64,000 bases of DNA. It comes from Lachnospiraceae bacterium (lineage in GTDB: Bacteria > Bacillota > Clostridia > Lachnospirales > Lachnospiraceae). This document shows, in pieces, positions 1 through 8,803 of the stretch; the stretch's first letter is position 1, and every line of letters begins with the position of its first letter. The notes under the pieces were generated by a model that was not told the DNA's origin, made no database searches, and was given only the letters and a program-made list of their open reading frames with translations. The position numbers and the translations under genes were made by a program. The DNA is taken from the NCBI GenBank assembly GCA_017394885.1, contig JAFPWO010000020.1, positions 1-64,000 on the forward strand, in the 5' to 3' direction.

Positions 1-1
1 A

Positions 2-1042
2 GGTCTGGTCGTCGGTACCGCCATCGGCAAGATCACCGAAGTCTACACCTCCGCTGACTACAAGAGTGTCAAGAAGATCGCAGAGCAGTCCCAGACGGGT
101 GCTGCCACCACGATCATCTCCGGTCTGGGCGTCGGCATGATGTCCACCGTATGGCCCATCCTGATCATCGCAGTTGGTATCCTCGTTTCCTATAAGTTCG
201 CAGGCCTGTACGGCATCGCGATCTCCGCAGTCGGTATGCTGTCCACCGCAGGCATGACCATCGCAGTCGACGCTTACGGTCCCGTATCCGACAATGCAGG
301 CGGTATCGCCGAAATGTCCGAACTGCCCGAACACGTTCGTGAGATCACCGATACTCTGGACTCCGTAGGCAACACCACTGCCGCCATCGGCAAGGGCTTC
401 GCCATCGGTTCCGCTGCCCTGACTGCTCTGGCCCTGTTCGCTTCCTACTCCGAAGTTGTTCAGCTGGCAGGCATCAACCTCCTCAGCCCCATGGTCATCG
501 CAGGCATCTTCATCGGCGGCATGCTGCCGTTCATGTTCTCCGCCTACACCATGAACTCCGTTGGTAAGGCTGCGAACCAGATGATCGAAGAAGTCCGCAG
601 ACAGTTCCGCGAAGACGCAGGCATTATGGCTGGTACTTCCAAGCCCGACTATGCCCGCTGCGTAGATATCTCCACCGGTGCTGCCCTGCACGAGATGATC
701 GTTCCCGCAGTCATGGCTGTTATCGCTCCGCTGCTCGTCGGTTTCGTTATGGGAACCGAGGCTCTGGGCGGCATGCTGGCCGGAGCCCTGGTTACGGGCG
801 TTCTGCTCGCCATCATGATGTCCAACGCAGGCGGCGCCTGGGATAACGCCAAGAAGTACGTCGAAAGCGGCGTATACGGCGGCAAGGGCTCCGACGCGCA
901 CCGCGCGGCTGTCGTCGGCGATACCGTGGGCGATCCCTTCAAGGATACCTCCGGTCCTTCCATCAACATCCTGATCAAGCTGATGACCGTCGTTTCCCTG
1001 GTATTTGCCCCGCTGTTCTTAAAGGTCGGCGGACTTCTGTAG
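2..1042 (+). CDS. hppA: Membrane-bound ion-translocating pyrophosphatase, C-terminal part (5' end outside window)
   Basis: This is the C-terminal part of a membrane pyrophosphatase, which hydrolyses PPi to pump Na+ and/or H+ across the cytoplasmic membrane. The reading frame is open from base 2, so the true start lies upstream of the window. Several hydrophobic helices are visible, as are the family stretches [28 protein letters not shown] and [11 protein letters not shown] followed by [15 protein letters not shown]. The Ala in GNTTAA, where K+-independent enzymes carry Lys, marks the K+-dependent subfamily, many of whose clostridial members pump Na+ (family knowledge). The ptb gene follows 10 bp downstream. 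A pyrophosphatase pump fits an energy-limited fermenter. Confidence 0.95.
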   Translation, partial: GLVVGTAIGKITEVYTSADYKSVKKIAEQSQTGAATTIISGLGVGMMSTVWPILIIAVGILVSYKFAGLYGIAISAVGMLSTAGMTIAVDAYGPVSDNAGGIAEMSELPEHVREITDTLDSVGNTTAAIGKGFAIGSAALTALALFASYSEVVQLAGINLLSPMVIAGIFIGGMLPFMFSAYTMNSVGKAANQMIEEVRRQFREDAGIMAGTSKPDYARCVDISTGAALHEMIVPAVMAVIAPLLVGFVMGTEALGGMLAGALVTGVLLAIMMSNAGGAWDNAKKYVESGVYGGKGSDAHRAAVVGDTVGDPFKDTSGPSINILIKLMTVVSLVFAPLFLKVGGLL

Positions 1043-1052
1043 GAGGTTTGAT

Positions 1053-1988
1053 ATGAGTAATTACAGTGATATTCTGAAGTATCCGGATGCGTTTCAGATC
1101 ATTGTCGACAAGGCGAAGTCTTTCTATACGCCCCGCCGCGTGGCGGTTGCCAGAGCGGCCAATGAGAACATCCTGCAGGGCGTGTTCGCGGCACAGGACG
1201 CCGGCTTTGCCAAGCCCGTTCTGATCGGGAACGAGAAGAAGATCAAGGAGATGCTGGAGAAGCTGGAACTGGCGGATAAGCCTTACGAGCTGCAGCCGGT
1301 ATCGAACGACACGAACTCCGTGCAGTACGCGATCGAGATGATCGAGGCGGGCGGCGCGGACGTGCTGATGCGCGGCAATACCCAGACCCGTGACTTCCTG
1401 CTCCCGGTGCTGAACAAGGCCAACCATCTGATCCAGGAAGACCGGCTGATCACCCACGTCGTGGTCATGCAGGTCCCGGGATATGACCGTCTGCTGGCGG
1501 TCTCGGATTGCACGCTCCTGGTCGAGCCTTCGATCGAGCAGAGAGAAGAAGTCATCCGCAACATGGTGGCGGCGCTGAACTGCTTCGGTGTGGAAAATCC
1601 GAATCTGGCGCTGCTGGCACTGGTGGAAAAGCCCAGCTTCCATATGAAGGATACGGTGGAAGCGCAGACCATCGTGCTGAATCATAAGGAGGAGCCGCTG
1701 GCCAAGTGCAACCTGGTCGGCCCGATCACCTATGACCTGATCCTCAGCAAGGAAGCGGCCCGCTTAAAGAACTTTGAGTGCGACTACTGCGGTGAGTTTG
1801 ACGGGATCGTGGTGCCGAACCTGCTGGCCGGCAACCTGATCTGCAAGTTCATCCACACGCATTTCCAGTCCGCCGGCTGCGGGATCCTGGTCGGGGCGAA
1901 GATCCCGGTCGCGATCTCCGGGCGGAGCGATTCCGCGCAGCAGGCGTTCCTGTCGCTGGCCGGATCCATCGCCATGTTTGTAAAATAA
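1053..1988 (+). CDS. ptb: Phosphate acetyl/butyryltransferase
   Basis: A 311-residue phosphotransacylase of the phosphate acetyl/butyryltransferase family. It would exchange CoA for phosphate on an acyl-CoA (acetyl- or butyryl-CoA) in the cytoplasm, the step before ATP formation by an acyl kinase. Family features are the [15 protein letters not shown] segment, the [17 protein letters not shown] segment and the C-terminal [18 protein letters not shown] helix. The start has a good AGGAGG site 7 bp upstream. It follows hppA by 10 bp and ends at a strong terminator. No acyl kinase gene is adjacent. Butyryl specificity is inferred from the crt and hbd genes in the same window; the acetyl-specific alternative cannot be excluded. 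Confidence 0.85.
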   Translation: MSNYSDILKYPDAFQIIVDKAKSFYTPRRVAVARAANENILQGVFAAQDAGFAKPVLIGNEKKIKEMLEKLELADKPYELQPVSNDTNSVQYAIEMIEAGGADVLMRGNTQTRDFLLPVLNKANHLIQEDRLITHVVVMQVPGYDRLLAVSDCTLLVEPSIEQREEVIRNMVAALNCFGVENPNLALLALVEKPSFHMKDTVEAQTIVLNHKEEPLAKCNLVGPITYDLILSKEAARLKNFECDYCGEFDGIVVPNLLAGNLICKFIHTHFQSAGCGILVGAKIPVAISGRSDSAQQAFLSLAGSIAMFVK

Positions 1989-2023
1989 AACAGCCCGCAG
2001 CAGCGCTCCGCTTTGCTGCAGGG

Positions 2024-2053
2024 AACAGGGGGCCGGTCAGGCCCCCTGTTTTT
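2024..2053 (+). terminator. Intrinsic terminator after ptb
   Basis: An 11-bp perfect stem (AACAGGGGGCC with its complement) and a 5-nt GGTCA loop are followed by a T run. It ends the hppA-ptb transcript. Confidence 0.9.
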
Positions 2054-2057
2054 GCGC

Positions 2058-2093
2058 AAAAAGGAGCCGGAAGAAATCTTTCTTTCCGGCTCC
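2058..2093 (-). terminator. Intrinsic terminator after aroE
   Basis: A 10-bp stem with arms GGAGCCGGAA and TTCCGGCTCC. On the minus strand it is followed by five U residues. It closes the thrC-thrH-aroE transcript. Confidence 0.85.
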
Positions 2094-2117
2094 CTTGTCT
2101 TTCCCCTGTCTCCCGGT

Positions 2118-2990
2118 TTATGTGTTCACCGTGTTCAGCAGGCTTTCGCAGACTTTTTCTTCCACGCTTTTCGGCACGTCCAGGCCGGTCCACAGTTCAA
2201 ATGCCGCGACGGCGGTCCCCAGCAGCATCCTAAGGCCGTTCGAGCAGGGAACGCCGGCGGCTTTCGCCTGCCGCAGGAATTTCGTCTCGTTCGGGATATA
2301 GATCACGTCATAGGCAAAATCGACTTTTTCGAAGAAGGAAGGATCCTGCACCGGCGTGACCTGCGCGTTCGGGCCGAAGCCGCCGCTGGAGCACTGGATG
2401 ACCAAATACCGGTCCGGAAGAGAAGGGACCTCTTCGAGGGAACAGGCTTCCACGTGGCAGGCGGGATTGGCTTTTTTTACATCCTGCGCCAAAGCACGGG
2501 CCTTTTCCACGGTCCGGTTGGCAATGATGATCCGGGCAGGCGCTTTCTCCGCCGTCCAGAAGGCCGCGCCGCGCGCCGCACCGCCGGCGCCGAAGATCAG
2601 TACGTTTCTCCCGGCAGGAGAGATCCCGTTCGCGGTCAGATCCTTTTCCAGCCCGATGATATCCGTATTATATCCCTTGAAGCCGCCCTCCGTGCGCACC
2701 AGGGTGTTGAGCGCGCCGATTTTGGCCGCCATCGGATCGACCTCGGCCAGATAGGGGATCACCAGACTCTTTAAGGGAAGGGTCGCGTTCAGCCCCAGGA
2801 CGTTCATGTTGTAAGCCCCGCGCAGCACCTGTTCCACGGCGGCCGGCGAATGGTCGGCGACGCGGAAACACGCATAGAGCAGGTCATAGCCGCACAGCTC
2901 GGCCAGCATGTTCTGGATAAACGGCGAGCGGGATTCCGATACCGGATCGCCCAGCAGGCCGCAGACTCTTGTCCTTCCTGTAATCTCCAT
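2118..2990 (-). CDS. aroE: Shikimate dehydrogenase family protein
   Basis: A 290-residue NADP-dependent shikimate dehydrogenase (3-dehydroshikimate to shikimate, aromatic amino acid pathway). Substrate-side motifs are GDPVSESRSP near the N terminus, LNATLPLKS with the catalytic Lys, and GALNTLV followed by GYNTDIIG with the catalytic Asp. The nucleotide-binding side shows GAGGAARG and ANRTVEKA. The NATLPLK motif deviates slightly from the usual NVTxPxK. It is the last gene of a minus-strand unit behind thrC and thrH, 43 bp after thrH. A quinate/shikimate dehydrogenase of relaxed specificity is the alternative, since no other aro gene is adjacent. Confidence 0.88.
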   Translation of the reverse strand: MEITGRTRVCGLLGDPVSESRSPFIQNMLAELCGYDLLYACFRVADHSPAAVEQVLRGAYNMNVLGLNATLPLKSLVIPYLAEVDPMAAKIGALNTLVRTEGGFKGYNTDIIGLEKDLTANGISPAGRNVLIFGAGGAARGAAFWTAEKAPARIIIANRTVEKARALAQDVKKANPACHVEACSLEEVPSLPDRYLVIQCSSGGFGPNAQVTPVQDPSFFEKVDFAYDVIYIPNETKFLRQAKAAGVPCSNGLRMLLGTAVAAFELWTGLDVPKSVEEKVCESLLNTVNT

Positions 2991-3007
2991 CTTCTTCTCC
3001 TGTCATG

Positions 3008-3029
3008 CTTCCCGGGCAGCCCCGGGAAG
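3008..3029 (-). other. Intercistronic hairpin between thrH and aroE
   Basis: A perfect 9-bp stem, CTTCCCGGG and CCCGGGAAG with a 4-nt loop, lies in the 43-bp gap between two co-directional minus-strand genes. The T run lies on the plus-strand side, so on the minus transcript it is not a terminator. An mRNA-processing or stabilising hairpin is the likely role. Confidence 0.55.
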
Positions 3030-3033
3030 TTTT

Positions 3034-3633
3034 TTACAGCGCGTCAAATATCGCGTCCTTCAGATCGTCGAAGCTCTCAAAGGCGCGAAGGTCCGGATTG
3101 GCTGAGCGGATGGACTCCGGGCTGCGGAACAGGAAGCCCGCTTTCGAGGCCCGGATCATTTCCAGATCGTTGAAGCTGTCGCCGGCGGCAATGGTCTCAT
3201 ATCCCATCTGCTGGAAAGCCCGGACGGAATTCAGCTTCGAGTGCGGCAGGCGCATCCGATAATTCAGGATCTCCCCGTTTTCGGCCACTTCCAGCGAATT
3301 GCACAGAAGAAGCGGATAGCCGAGCTTCTTCATCAGCGGCGCGGCAAATTCTTCGAAGGTATCACTTAAAATGACGGTCGGGACGCGGCTGCGCAGCGCG
3401 TCCAGAAACGCTTTCGCGCCGGGCAGGGGATCGACGCCCGCGATCACTTCCTGAATTTCCTTCAGTCCCAGGCCATGCTCCTTTAAAAAGCCGAGGCGCC
3501 ATTTCATCAGCTTATCGTAATCCGGCTCGTCCCGCGTGGTGCGCCGAAGCGCGGGCAGGCCGCTGGCCTCGGCAAAAGCGATCCAGATCTCCGGCGTGAG
3601 AACGCCTTCCATGTCCAGACAGACAAGATTCAT
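3034..3633 (-). CDS. thrH: ThrH-type phosphoserine phosphatase / phosphoserine:homoserine phosphotransferase
   Basis: A 199-residue HAD-superfamily protein closely resembling ThrH of Pseudomonas over its whole length. Shared segments are CLDMEGVLTPEIWIAFAE with the nucleophilic Asp, TTRDEPDYDKLMKWRL, IQEVIAGVDPLPGA, VILSDTFEEFAAPLM and AAGDSFNDLEM. ThrH dephosphorylates phosphoserine and can pass the phosphate to homoserine, which makes phosphohomoserine for threonine synthase (family knowledge). It is immediately downstream of thrC, 15 bp away, and no thrB homoserine kinase gene exists in the window. The context therefore favours the homoserine phosphotransferase role. Whether it also serves serine synthesis cannot be seen here. 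Confidence 0.92.
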   Translation of the reverse strand: MNLVCLDMEGVLTPEIWIAFAEASGLPALRRTTRDEPDYDKLMKWRLGFLKEHGLGLKEIQEVIAGVDPLPGAKAFLDALRSRVPTVILSDTFEEFAAPLMKKLGYPLLLCNSLEVAENGEILNYRMRLPHSKLNSVRAFQQMGYETIAAGDSFNDLEMIRASKAGFLFRSPESIRSANPDLRAFESFDDLKDAIFDAL

Positions 3634-3648
3634 AAGTCGGCCTCCTTC

Positions 3649-5103
3649 TCAGTCGTTTCCTTCTGTAAGGGAAACGACGTATTCATACAGATTTTCCCTG
3701 CCGACCACGTCGGAAAAGCGGACCGGCGCGGTCTTTAAGGACGCCAGCGGTTTCGGGACCGGCGTTCCGGTAAAGCTGCTCAGCTGGCCCATTAAATCGA
3801 ACGGATCGTCCGCGGCTTTCTGGCCGAGGGCTTCCAGTACCGCGGCCGGGAACTTATACGGCGACGCCGTCGAAAGGATCACGCTGGGCCGTCCGGGATC
3901 CGGAAGGCTTTCCGCGACCGACCAGGCAACCGCGGTGTGCGGGTCCATCAGGTAACCGTGTTTTTCCCAGACCGCCCGGATCGCGCCGGCCGCGGCCGCA
4001 TCGTCGGCAAAGCCGGCCGGGAACGTTTCCTGAAGGCGCCGGAGCAGGGCGGGCGGAACCGCAAAAGATCCATCTTTTTTCAGCGATTCCATCAGCGCTT
4101 TCACCTGCGCCGGATCCTCTCCGCCCAGAAGATACAGGAGCCGTTCCAGATTGCTGGAGATCAGGATATCCATGGAAGGCGAGGTCGTCTTATAGAACGG
4201 CCGGTTCCGGTCATAGACCCCGGTCCGGAAGAAATCCGTTAAAACATGGTTGGCGTTGGAGGCGCAGATCAGCTTTTCAACGGGGAGGCCGATCCTTTTG
4301 GCAAAATAACCGGCCAGAATGTCTCCGAAATTCCCGGTCGGGACCGTAAAATCGACGGGGTCGCCCGCGGCGATCTCCCCGCTCATCACCAGGTCCGAAT
4401 ACGCCTTGAAATAGTAGACGATCTGCGGCACGAGCCGTCCGATATTGATGGAATTCGCGCTGGATAAAACGGTCCCGGAGCCATCGGGCAGGCCCTTCGC
4501 GAAGATCTCCTTAACGGCGCTCTGTGCGTCGTCAAAATTACCCTTTACGGCAGCCACGCAGACATTTTTCCCGGCCTGAGAGGTCATCTGTTTTTCCTGG
4601 ACGGGGCTTACGCCGCCCGCCGGATAAAAGACCGTGATGCGGATGCCGGGCACATCCTTAAAGCCTTCCATGGCGGCCTTTCCGGTATCGCCGCTGGTAG
4701 CGGTCAGGATCATGATCTCTTTGGCCGCGCCTTCCTGCCGCATGGCGGCGGTCATCAGGACCGGCAGCGCGCTTAAGGCTACGTCTTTAAATGCGCAGGT
4801 CGGGCCGTGGAAGAGCTCCAGCACATAACGCTTTCCCACTTTTTTTAGCGGCGTGATGTCCGCGCAGTCAAACTTGTTTCTGTAGGCACGGGAGACCAGA
4901 GCCGGGATCCCGTCAAAATCATCCAGAAAAAGCGTAAAGATCCGGGCGGCCATCTCTTCAAAGGGAAGGCCGATCAGGGAGAGGCTGTCAAATCCTTCCG
5001 GAAAGACGCAGGGCACGTACAGCCCGCCGTCCGGCGCCAGACCGTTTAGTATCGCCTGCGTGGATCGGACGCTTTCGCGCCCCCGAGTGCTGGTATACTG
5101 CAT
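3649..5103 (-). CDS. thrC: Threonine synthase
   Basis: A 484-residue PLP enzyme that converts O-phosphohomoserine to threonine. The N-terminal TRGRESVRSTQAILNGLAPDGGLYVP block is typical. The PLP lysine sits in FHGPTCAFKDVALS, the phosphate-binding SATSGDTGKAA-type loop reads TATSGDTGKAAMEGF, and the later NSINIGRLVPQ and TVPTGNFGDILAGYFAK segments complete the fold. It is the first gene of the minus-strand unit thrC-thrH-aroE and diverges from hom across about 125 bp. Length and motifs match the long class of threonine synthases. Confidence 0.96.
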   Translation of the reverse strand: MQYTSTRGRESVRSTQAILNGLAPDGGLYVPCVFPEGFDSLSLIGLPFEEMAARIFTLFLDDFDGIPALVSRAYRNKFDCADITPLKKVGKRYVLELFHGPTCAFKDVALSALPVLMTAAMRQEGAAKEIMILTATSGDTGKAAMEGFKDVPGIRITVFYPAGGVSPVQEKQMTSQAGKNVCVAAVKGNFDDAQSAVKEIFAKGLPDGSGTVLSSANSINIGRLVPQIVYYFKAYSDLVMSGEIAAGDPVDFTVPTGNFGDILAGYFAKRIGLPVEKLICASNANHVLTDFFRTGVYDRNRPFYKTTSPSMDILISSNLERLLYLLGGEDPAQVKALMESLKKDGSFAVPPALLRRLQETFPAGFADDAAAAGAIRAVWEKHGYLMDPHTAVAWSVAESLPDPGRPSVILSTASPYKFPAAVLEALGQKAADDPFDLMGQLSSFTGTPVPKPLASLKTAPVRFSDVVGRENLYEYVVSLTEGND

Positions 5104-5162
5104 AAAAAACTCCTTGGATAAATATATTCACAATAATCAGTAAAAAACAAAGCGTTAAGCGC

Positions 5163-5191
5163 TTGAATCAACTTAACATGAATGATATATT
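5163..5191 (+). promoter_or_regulatory. Promoter of hom-lysC-asd
   Basis: TTGAAT and TATATT boxes are separated by 17 bp, 37 bp upstream of the hom start codon, in the AT-rich thrC/hom divergent region. No T-box or riboswitch fold was recognised between thrC and hom. Confidence 0.65.
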
Positions 5192-5228
5192 AGTCAATAT
5201 TCTTTTTCAAGTATTTCCGGAGGGTTTT

Positions 5229-6338
5229 ATGAAAATAGCGATACTCGGATTCGGGACCATCGGCGGCGGCGTGGAGATCATTTTGCGTAAGGAGCCCGGG
5301 ATCACGATCAAAAGGATCTTCTCCCGGCATGTTCCGGCTGCGTTTTCTGCCTATGACTCGGGTCTGGAAGAGATCCTGCAGGATGAGGAGATCGATACGG
5401 CAGTGGAAACCCTGGGGGGGATCGAACCCGCCTACTCGTATATCTGCGAAGTTCTGCGGGCCGGGAAAAATGTGGTAACGGCCAACAAGGCGGTGGTCGC
5501 GGCCCACTACCGGGAACTGGCGGCGCTGGCAGAGGAAAAGAACGTTTCTTTCCGCTTTACGGCCGCGGTCGGCGGCGGGATCCCCTGGCTGCCGAATCTG
5601 GAGCGACTAAAGCGCGCGGATACGGTCGACAGCGTGGGCGGGATCATGAACGCTACCTGCAACCTGATCCTTTCCCGCATGATCCGGAACGGCCAGCGCT
5701 TTGACGAAGTGCTGGAGGCGGCGCAGGAGGAAGGCTATGCCGAGCGGGATCCGTCGGCGGATATCGATGGCCTGGACGCCCGCAGGAAGCTCGTGATCTC
5801 CGCCAATACCGCCTTCGACTGCGTGCTGCCGGAAGAAGCGGTCCCGGTCTTCGGGATCCGCCATATCCGGCCGGAGGACCTCGCCGCAGCCGCAGCGGAG
5901 GGAAAGACCGTGCGCCTGATCAACCGGGCCTTCCGGGAAGAGGACGGCCGGATCCGTATTCTGACCGCGCCGGCCTTTATTCCGTGCGCCGAACCGGAAG
6001 CAGACGTCTGGGAGACCGGCAACCGGATCTGCTGCCATACCCGGCTGGGCGGGACCTACAGCTTCGGCGGGCAGGGCGCCGGCCGCTTCCCCACGGCCCT
6101 GAGCGTGGTGCAGGATCTTCATGATATTTCGCAAAAAAAAGCCGTGTTCTATCAGCAGGGCTTCGCGCCGGCTGAGCCGGACAACCATGACTGGGCCACG
6201 CGCTGGTACATCCGGGATGCTTTCGGGAGCCGGATCACGGACTGGGCCGATACGGCGCTGATCACGCAGCAGCTTACGGAGCGCCTGCAGGCGAAAGAAG
6301 CGGTTTTCGCTGCGGTCGCGGAGGAGAAAAAGCTATGA
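5229..6338 (+). CDS. hom: Homoserine dehydrogenase
   Basis: A 370-residue homoserine dehydrogenase (aspartate semialdehyde to homoserine). The start is set at the ATG of MKIAILGFGTIGGGV because GGAGGG lies just upstream and the Rossmann motif begins there. Upstream in-frame codons run through the promoter. The catalytic part includes NVVTANKAVVA, the GGGIPWL segment and the GIMNATCNLILSRM stretch. The protein is shorter than the roughly 430-residue form because it has no C-terminal ACT domain. Feedback control through threonine binding to this subunit is therefore unlikely. It overlaps lysC by 4 bp, which indicates translational coupling. Confidence 0.94.
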   Translation: MKIAILGFGTIGGGVEIILRKEPGITIKRIFSRHVPAAFSAYDSGLEEILQDEEIDTAVETLGGIEPAYSYICEVLRAGKNVVTANKAVVAAHYRELAALAEEKNVSFRFTAAVGGGIPWLPNLERLKRADTVDSVGGIMNATCNLILSRMIRNGQRFDEVLEAAQEEGYAERDPSADIDGLDARRKLVISANTAFDCVLPEEAVPVFGIRHIRPEDLAAAAAEGKTVRLINRAFREEDGRIRILTAPAFIPCAEPEADVWETGNRICCHTRLGGTYSFGGQGAGRFPTALSVVQDLHDISQKKAVFYQQGFAPAEPDNHDWATRWYIRDAFGSRITDWADTALITQQLTERLQAKEAVFAAVAEEKKL

Positions 6339-7645
6339 AAGTTGCAAAATTCGGGGGCTCGTCGCTGGCCGATGCCGGGCAGTACAAAAGAGTCAGAAAG
6401 ATTATAGAGAGGGATCCGGCCCGGAAGGTAATCGTGGTCTCCGCGCCGGGAAAGCGTTTTGCGGACGACCATAAAATCACGGATCTGCTGTATCTGTGCA
6501 GTGCGCATCTGCAGTACGGGGTGCCCTGCGATCCCGTGTTTGAGATGGTCATGGAGCGATATCTGTCGATCCGGGACGATCTGCAGCTGCCCCTCGATCT
6601 GGAGGCGGAATTTGCCGCGCTGCGAAAGAAGATGGACGAGGGGATCTCCCAGGATGAGCTGGTCTCAAGAGGAGAGTATTTCTCCGCCCGCCTGATGGCC
6701 GCGTTCCTGGGCTATGAATTTCTGGACGCGGCGCTGTGGCTGCGCTTTTCGCTGGACGGAACGGTGGATACGGATGCTTCCTATGAGCAGCTTTCACGCC
6801 TGGCGGCGGACCGCTGCGTGGTGATCCCGGGGTTTTACGGCGTGATGCCGGACGGCCGGATCCACCTGATGCAGCGGGGCGGCTCGGATATCACCGGGGC
6901 GCTGGCGGCAGCCGCCCTGGACGCGGATATTTATGAGAACTGGACCGATGTATCCGGGATCCTCATGGCGGATCCGCGTATCGTAAAGGAAGCGCGCAGC
7001 ATCTCGCATGTCACCTATTCGGAACTGCGGGAGCTTTCGTATATCGGAGCCCAGGTCCTGCATGAATCCTCTGTTTTCCCGGTGCGGGAGAAGAATATCC
7101 CGTTGAATATCCGGAACACGAACGCGCCGGAGGAGCCCGGGACCGTGATCCGGGAGAGCTTTGAGGGAGAAGAGGAGCAGGAAGGCAAACGGATCACCGG
7201 GATTGCCGGAAGGACCGGCTTCAGCGTGATCACCGTGACGAAGAACGGGATGTCGAGTACGGTCGGGACTTACCGCCAGATCCTGGGATATTTTGCCAAG
7301 TACGGGATCACCGTGGCGTATACCGCCGGCGGCATCGACTGTTATTCCTGTGTGGTGGATGAAAAGAAGCTGGAACCGGTCAAGTACGCGATCCTGGCAG
7401 AGCTCCAGCAGGAAATGAAGCCGGATACGATCCACGTCTCGGAGCATCTGGCGATCGTGGCGGTCGTCGGGCGGCGGATGGCCTTCCGCTCCGGCTCCTC
7501 GGCCCGGGTCTTTCAGGCGCTGGCGGAGAAGAACATCAATATCCGCATGATCTCGCAGGGACCGGAGGAACTGAATATCATCATCGGCGTGGAAGAGAAG
7601 GACTATAAAGAAGCCGTCCGCGCCGTGTATCAGAGCTGTCAGTGA
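6335..7645 (+). CDS. lysC: Aspartate kinase
   Basis: A 436-residue aspartokinase, the first step of the aspartate family (aspartate plus ATP to aspartyl phosphate). The N-terminal KFGGSSLADAGQYKRV motif binds the phosphates, and the catalytic core continues to a GGSDITGALAA active-site loop. Two C-terminal ACT-type regions are suggested from about residue 290, including GMSSTVGTYRQILGYFAKYGI and NINIRMISQGPEELNIIIGVEE, and would give feedback control. It overlaps hom at ATGA and precedes asd, so one transcript encodes three consecutive enzymes to homoserine. Confidence 0.95.
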   Translation: MKVAKFGGSSLADAGQYKRVRKIIERDPARKVIVVSAPGKRFADDHKITDLLYLCSAHLQYGVPCDPVFEMVMERYLSIRDDLQLPLDLEAEFAALRKKMDEGISQDELVSRGEYFSARLMAAFLGYEFLDAALWLRFSLDGTVDTDASYEQLSRLAADRCVVIPGFYGVMPDGRIHLMQRGGSDITGALAAAALDADIYENWTDVSGILMADPRIVKEARSISHVTYSELRELSYIGAQVLHESSVFPVREKNIPLNIRNTNAPEEPGTVIRESFEGEEEQEGKRITGIAGRTGFSVITVTKNGMSSTVGTYRQILGYFAKYGITVAYTAGGIDCYSCVVDEKKLEPVKYAILAELQQEMKPDTIHVSEHLAIVAVVGRRMAFRSGSSARVFQALAEKNINIRMISQGPEELNIIIGVEEKDYKEAVRAVYQSCQ

Positions 7646-7662
7646 AGAAGGAGGGAAAGAAG

Positions 7663-8652
7663 ATGAAAAAAGTCGCGGTGTTGGGAGCGACCGGCGCAGT
7701 CGGAAGAGAGATGATCCGTATTCTGGAGGAACGCGCCTTTCCTCTGTCCGAACTGAAACTGCTGGCCAGCGCCGGGAGCGTCGGAAAGACGATCCCGTTC
7801 CGGGGAGAAGAGATCCCGGTGGAAGAAGCAGGGCCGGAAGCCTTTGCCGGCTGCGATATCGTCCTCGGGGCGGCGCAGAATCCGGTCGCGAAACGCTTCG
7901 CGCCGGATATCGTGAAGGCCGGCGCCGTTTTTGTCGATAATTCCAGTGCGTTCCGCCTGGATGCGAACGTGCCGCTCATCGTTCCGGAGATCAATCCGGA
8001 GGATGTGAAATGGCATGAGGGGATCCTCTCCAATCCGAACTGTTCCACCATTATCACAGCAGTCGGTGTGAACGCGATCCACCGGCTCTCCCCGATCAAA
8101 AGTATGGTGGTTTCCACGTATCAGGCCGCTTCCGGCGCGGGCCAGGGCGGGCTGATCGAGCTGGAAGAACAGATGAAGGCGCTGGCGGAAAACAAGCCGT
8201 TTGCGCCGCATGCGTTCCGCTATCAGCTGGCCTGCAACCTGATCCCGGAGATCGGATCGCCGGCCTTTGAAGACTATACCACGGAAGAGATGAAGATGCA
8301 GAATGAAGGCCGCAAGATCCTTCACGCGCCGGAACTGACCGTGACCTGTACCTGTGTGCGGGTGCCGGTCATGCGCAGCCACAGCATCTCCGCGACGATC
8401 CGTCTGGAAAGGCCCGTGACCGTGGAAGAGGCCAGGGCCGCGGTGGCGTCCGCGCCGGGCTGCCGCCTGGTGGACGATCTGGCGCAGCATCAGTATCCGA
8501 TGCCGCTCGATACCTCCGACCAGGACCTGGTTTTCGTGGGGCGGATCCGGAAAGATCTGACCTGTGAAAACGGGCTTACGCTTTTTATCTGCGGAGACCA
8601 GATCCGCAAAGGCGCCGCGACCAATACGGTACAGATCGCGGAATTGCTGTAG
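7663..8652 (+). CDS. asd: Aspartate-semialdehyde dehydrogenase
   Basis: A 329-residue NADP-dependent aspartate-semialdehyde dehydrogenase (aspartyl phosphate to semialdehyde). The start is the ATG of MKKVAVLGATGAVG, preceded by AAGGAGGG at 8-bp spacing. An upstream in-frame GTG overlaps the lysC stop and has no ribosome binding site. The N-terminal GATGAVGREM Rossmann loop and the SNPNCSTIITAVGV segment with the catalytic Cys are clear. It is the last gene of hom-lysC-asd, followed directly by a terminator. Confidence 0.95.
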   Translation: MKKVAVLGATGAVGREMIRILEERAFPLSELKLLASAGSVGKTIPFRGEEIPVEEAGPEAFAGCDIVLGAAQNPVAKRFAPDIVKAGAVFVDNSSAFRLDANVPLIVPEINPEDVKWHEGILSNPNCSTIITAVGVNAIHRLSPIKSMVVSTYQAASGAGQGGLIELEEQMKALAENKPFAPHAFRYQLACNLIPEIGSPAFEDYTTEEMKMQNEGRKILHAPELTVTCTCVRVPVMRSHSISATIRLERPVTVEEARAAVASAPGCRLVDDLAQHQYPMPLDTSDQDLVFVGRIRKDLTCENGLTLFICGDQIRKGAATNTVQIAELL

Positions 8653-8670
8653 GTTTCCGGAAATACCAAA

Positions 8671-8697
8671 GCGGCGGTGCACTGCACCGCCGTTTTT
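8671..8697 (+). terminator. Intrinsic terminator after asd
   Basis: A 10-bp GC-rich stem, CGGCGGTGCA and TGCACCGCCG, is followed by six T residues. Confidence 0.88.
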
Positions 8698-8756
8698 TCA
8701 CGATCACCGACGGACCGTAAACACCGGATATGGAGAAGAAATAATCCGCATGAAAT

Positions 8757-8787
8757 TAAAAAAGGTCCGGCGGTTGCACGCCGGACC
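8757..8787 (-). terminator. Intrinsic terminator after hbd
   Basis: A 9-bp stem, GGTCCGGCG and CGCCGGACC with a 6-nt loop, is followed by a U run on the minus transcript. It ends the crt-hbd unit. Confidence 0.88.
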
Positions 8788-8803
8788 CGGAAAGAGGTCG
8801 AAA

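Noticed and set aside
5104..5228. T-box or amino-acid riboswitch in the thrC/hom region
   Set aside because: The region is too short and shows no specifier stem, T-box sequence or terminator; only a promoter is visible.
5163..5228. Longer N terminus for homoserine dehydrogenase
   Set aside because: The extension is a TTG-start reading through the promoter; the Rossmann motif and ribosome site place the start at 5229.
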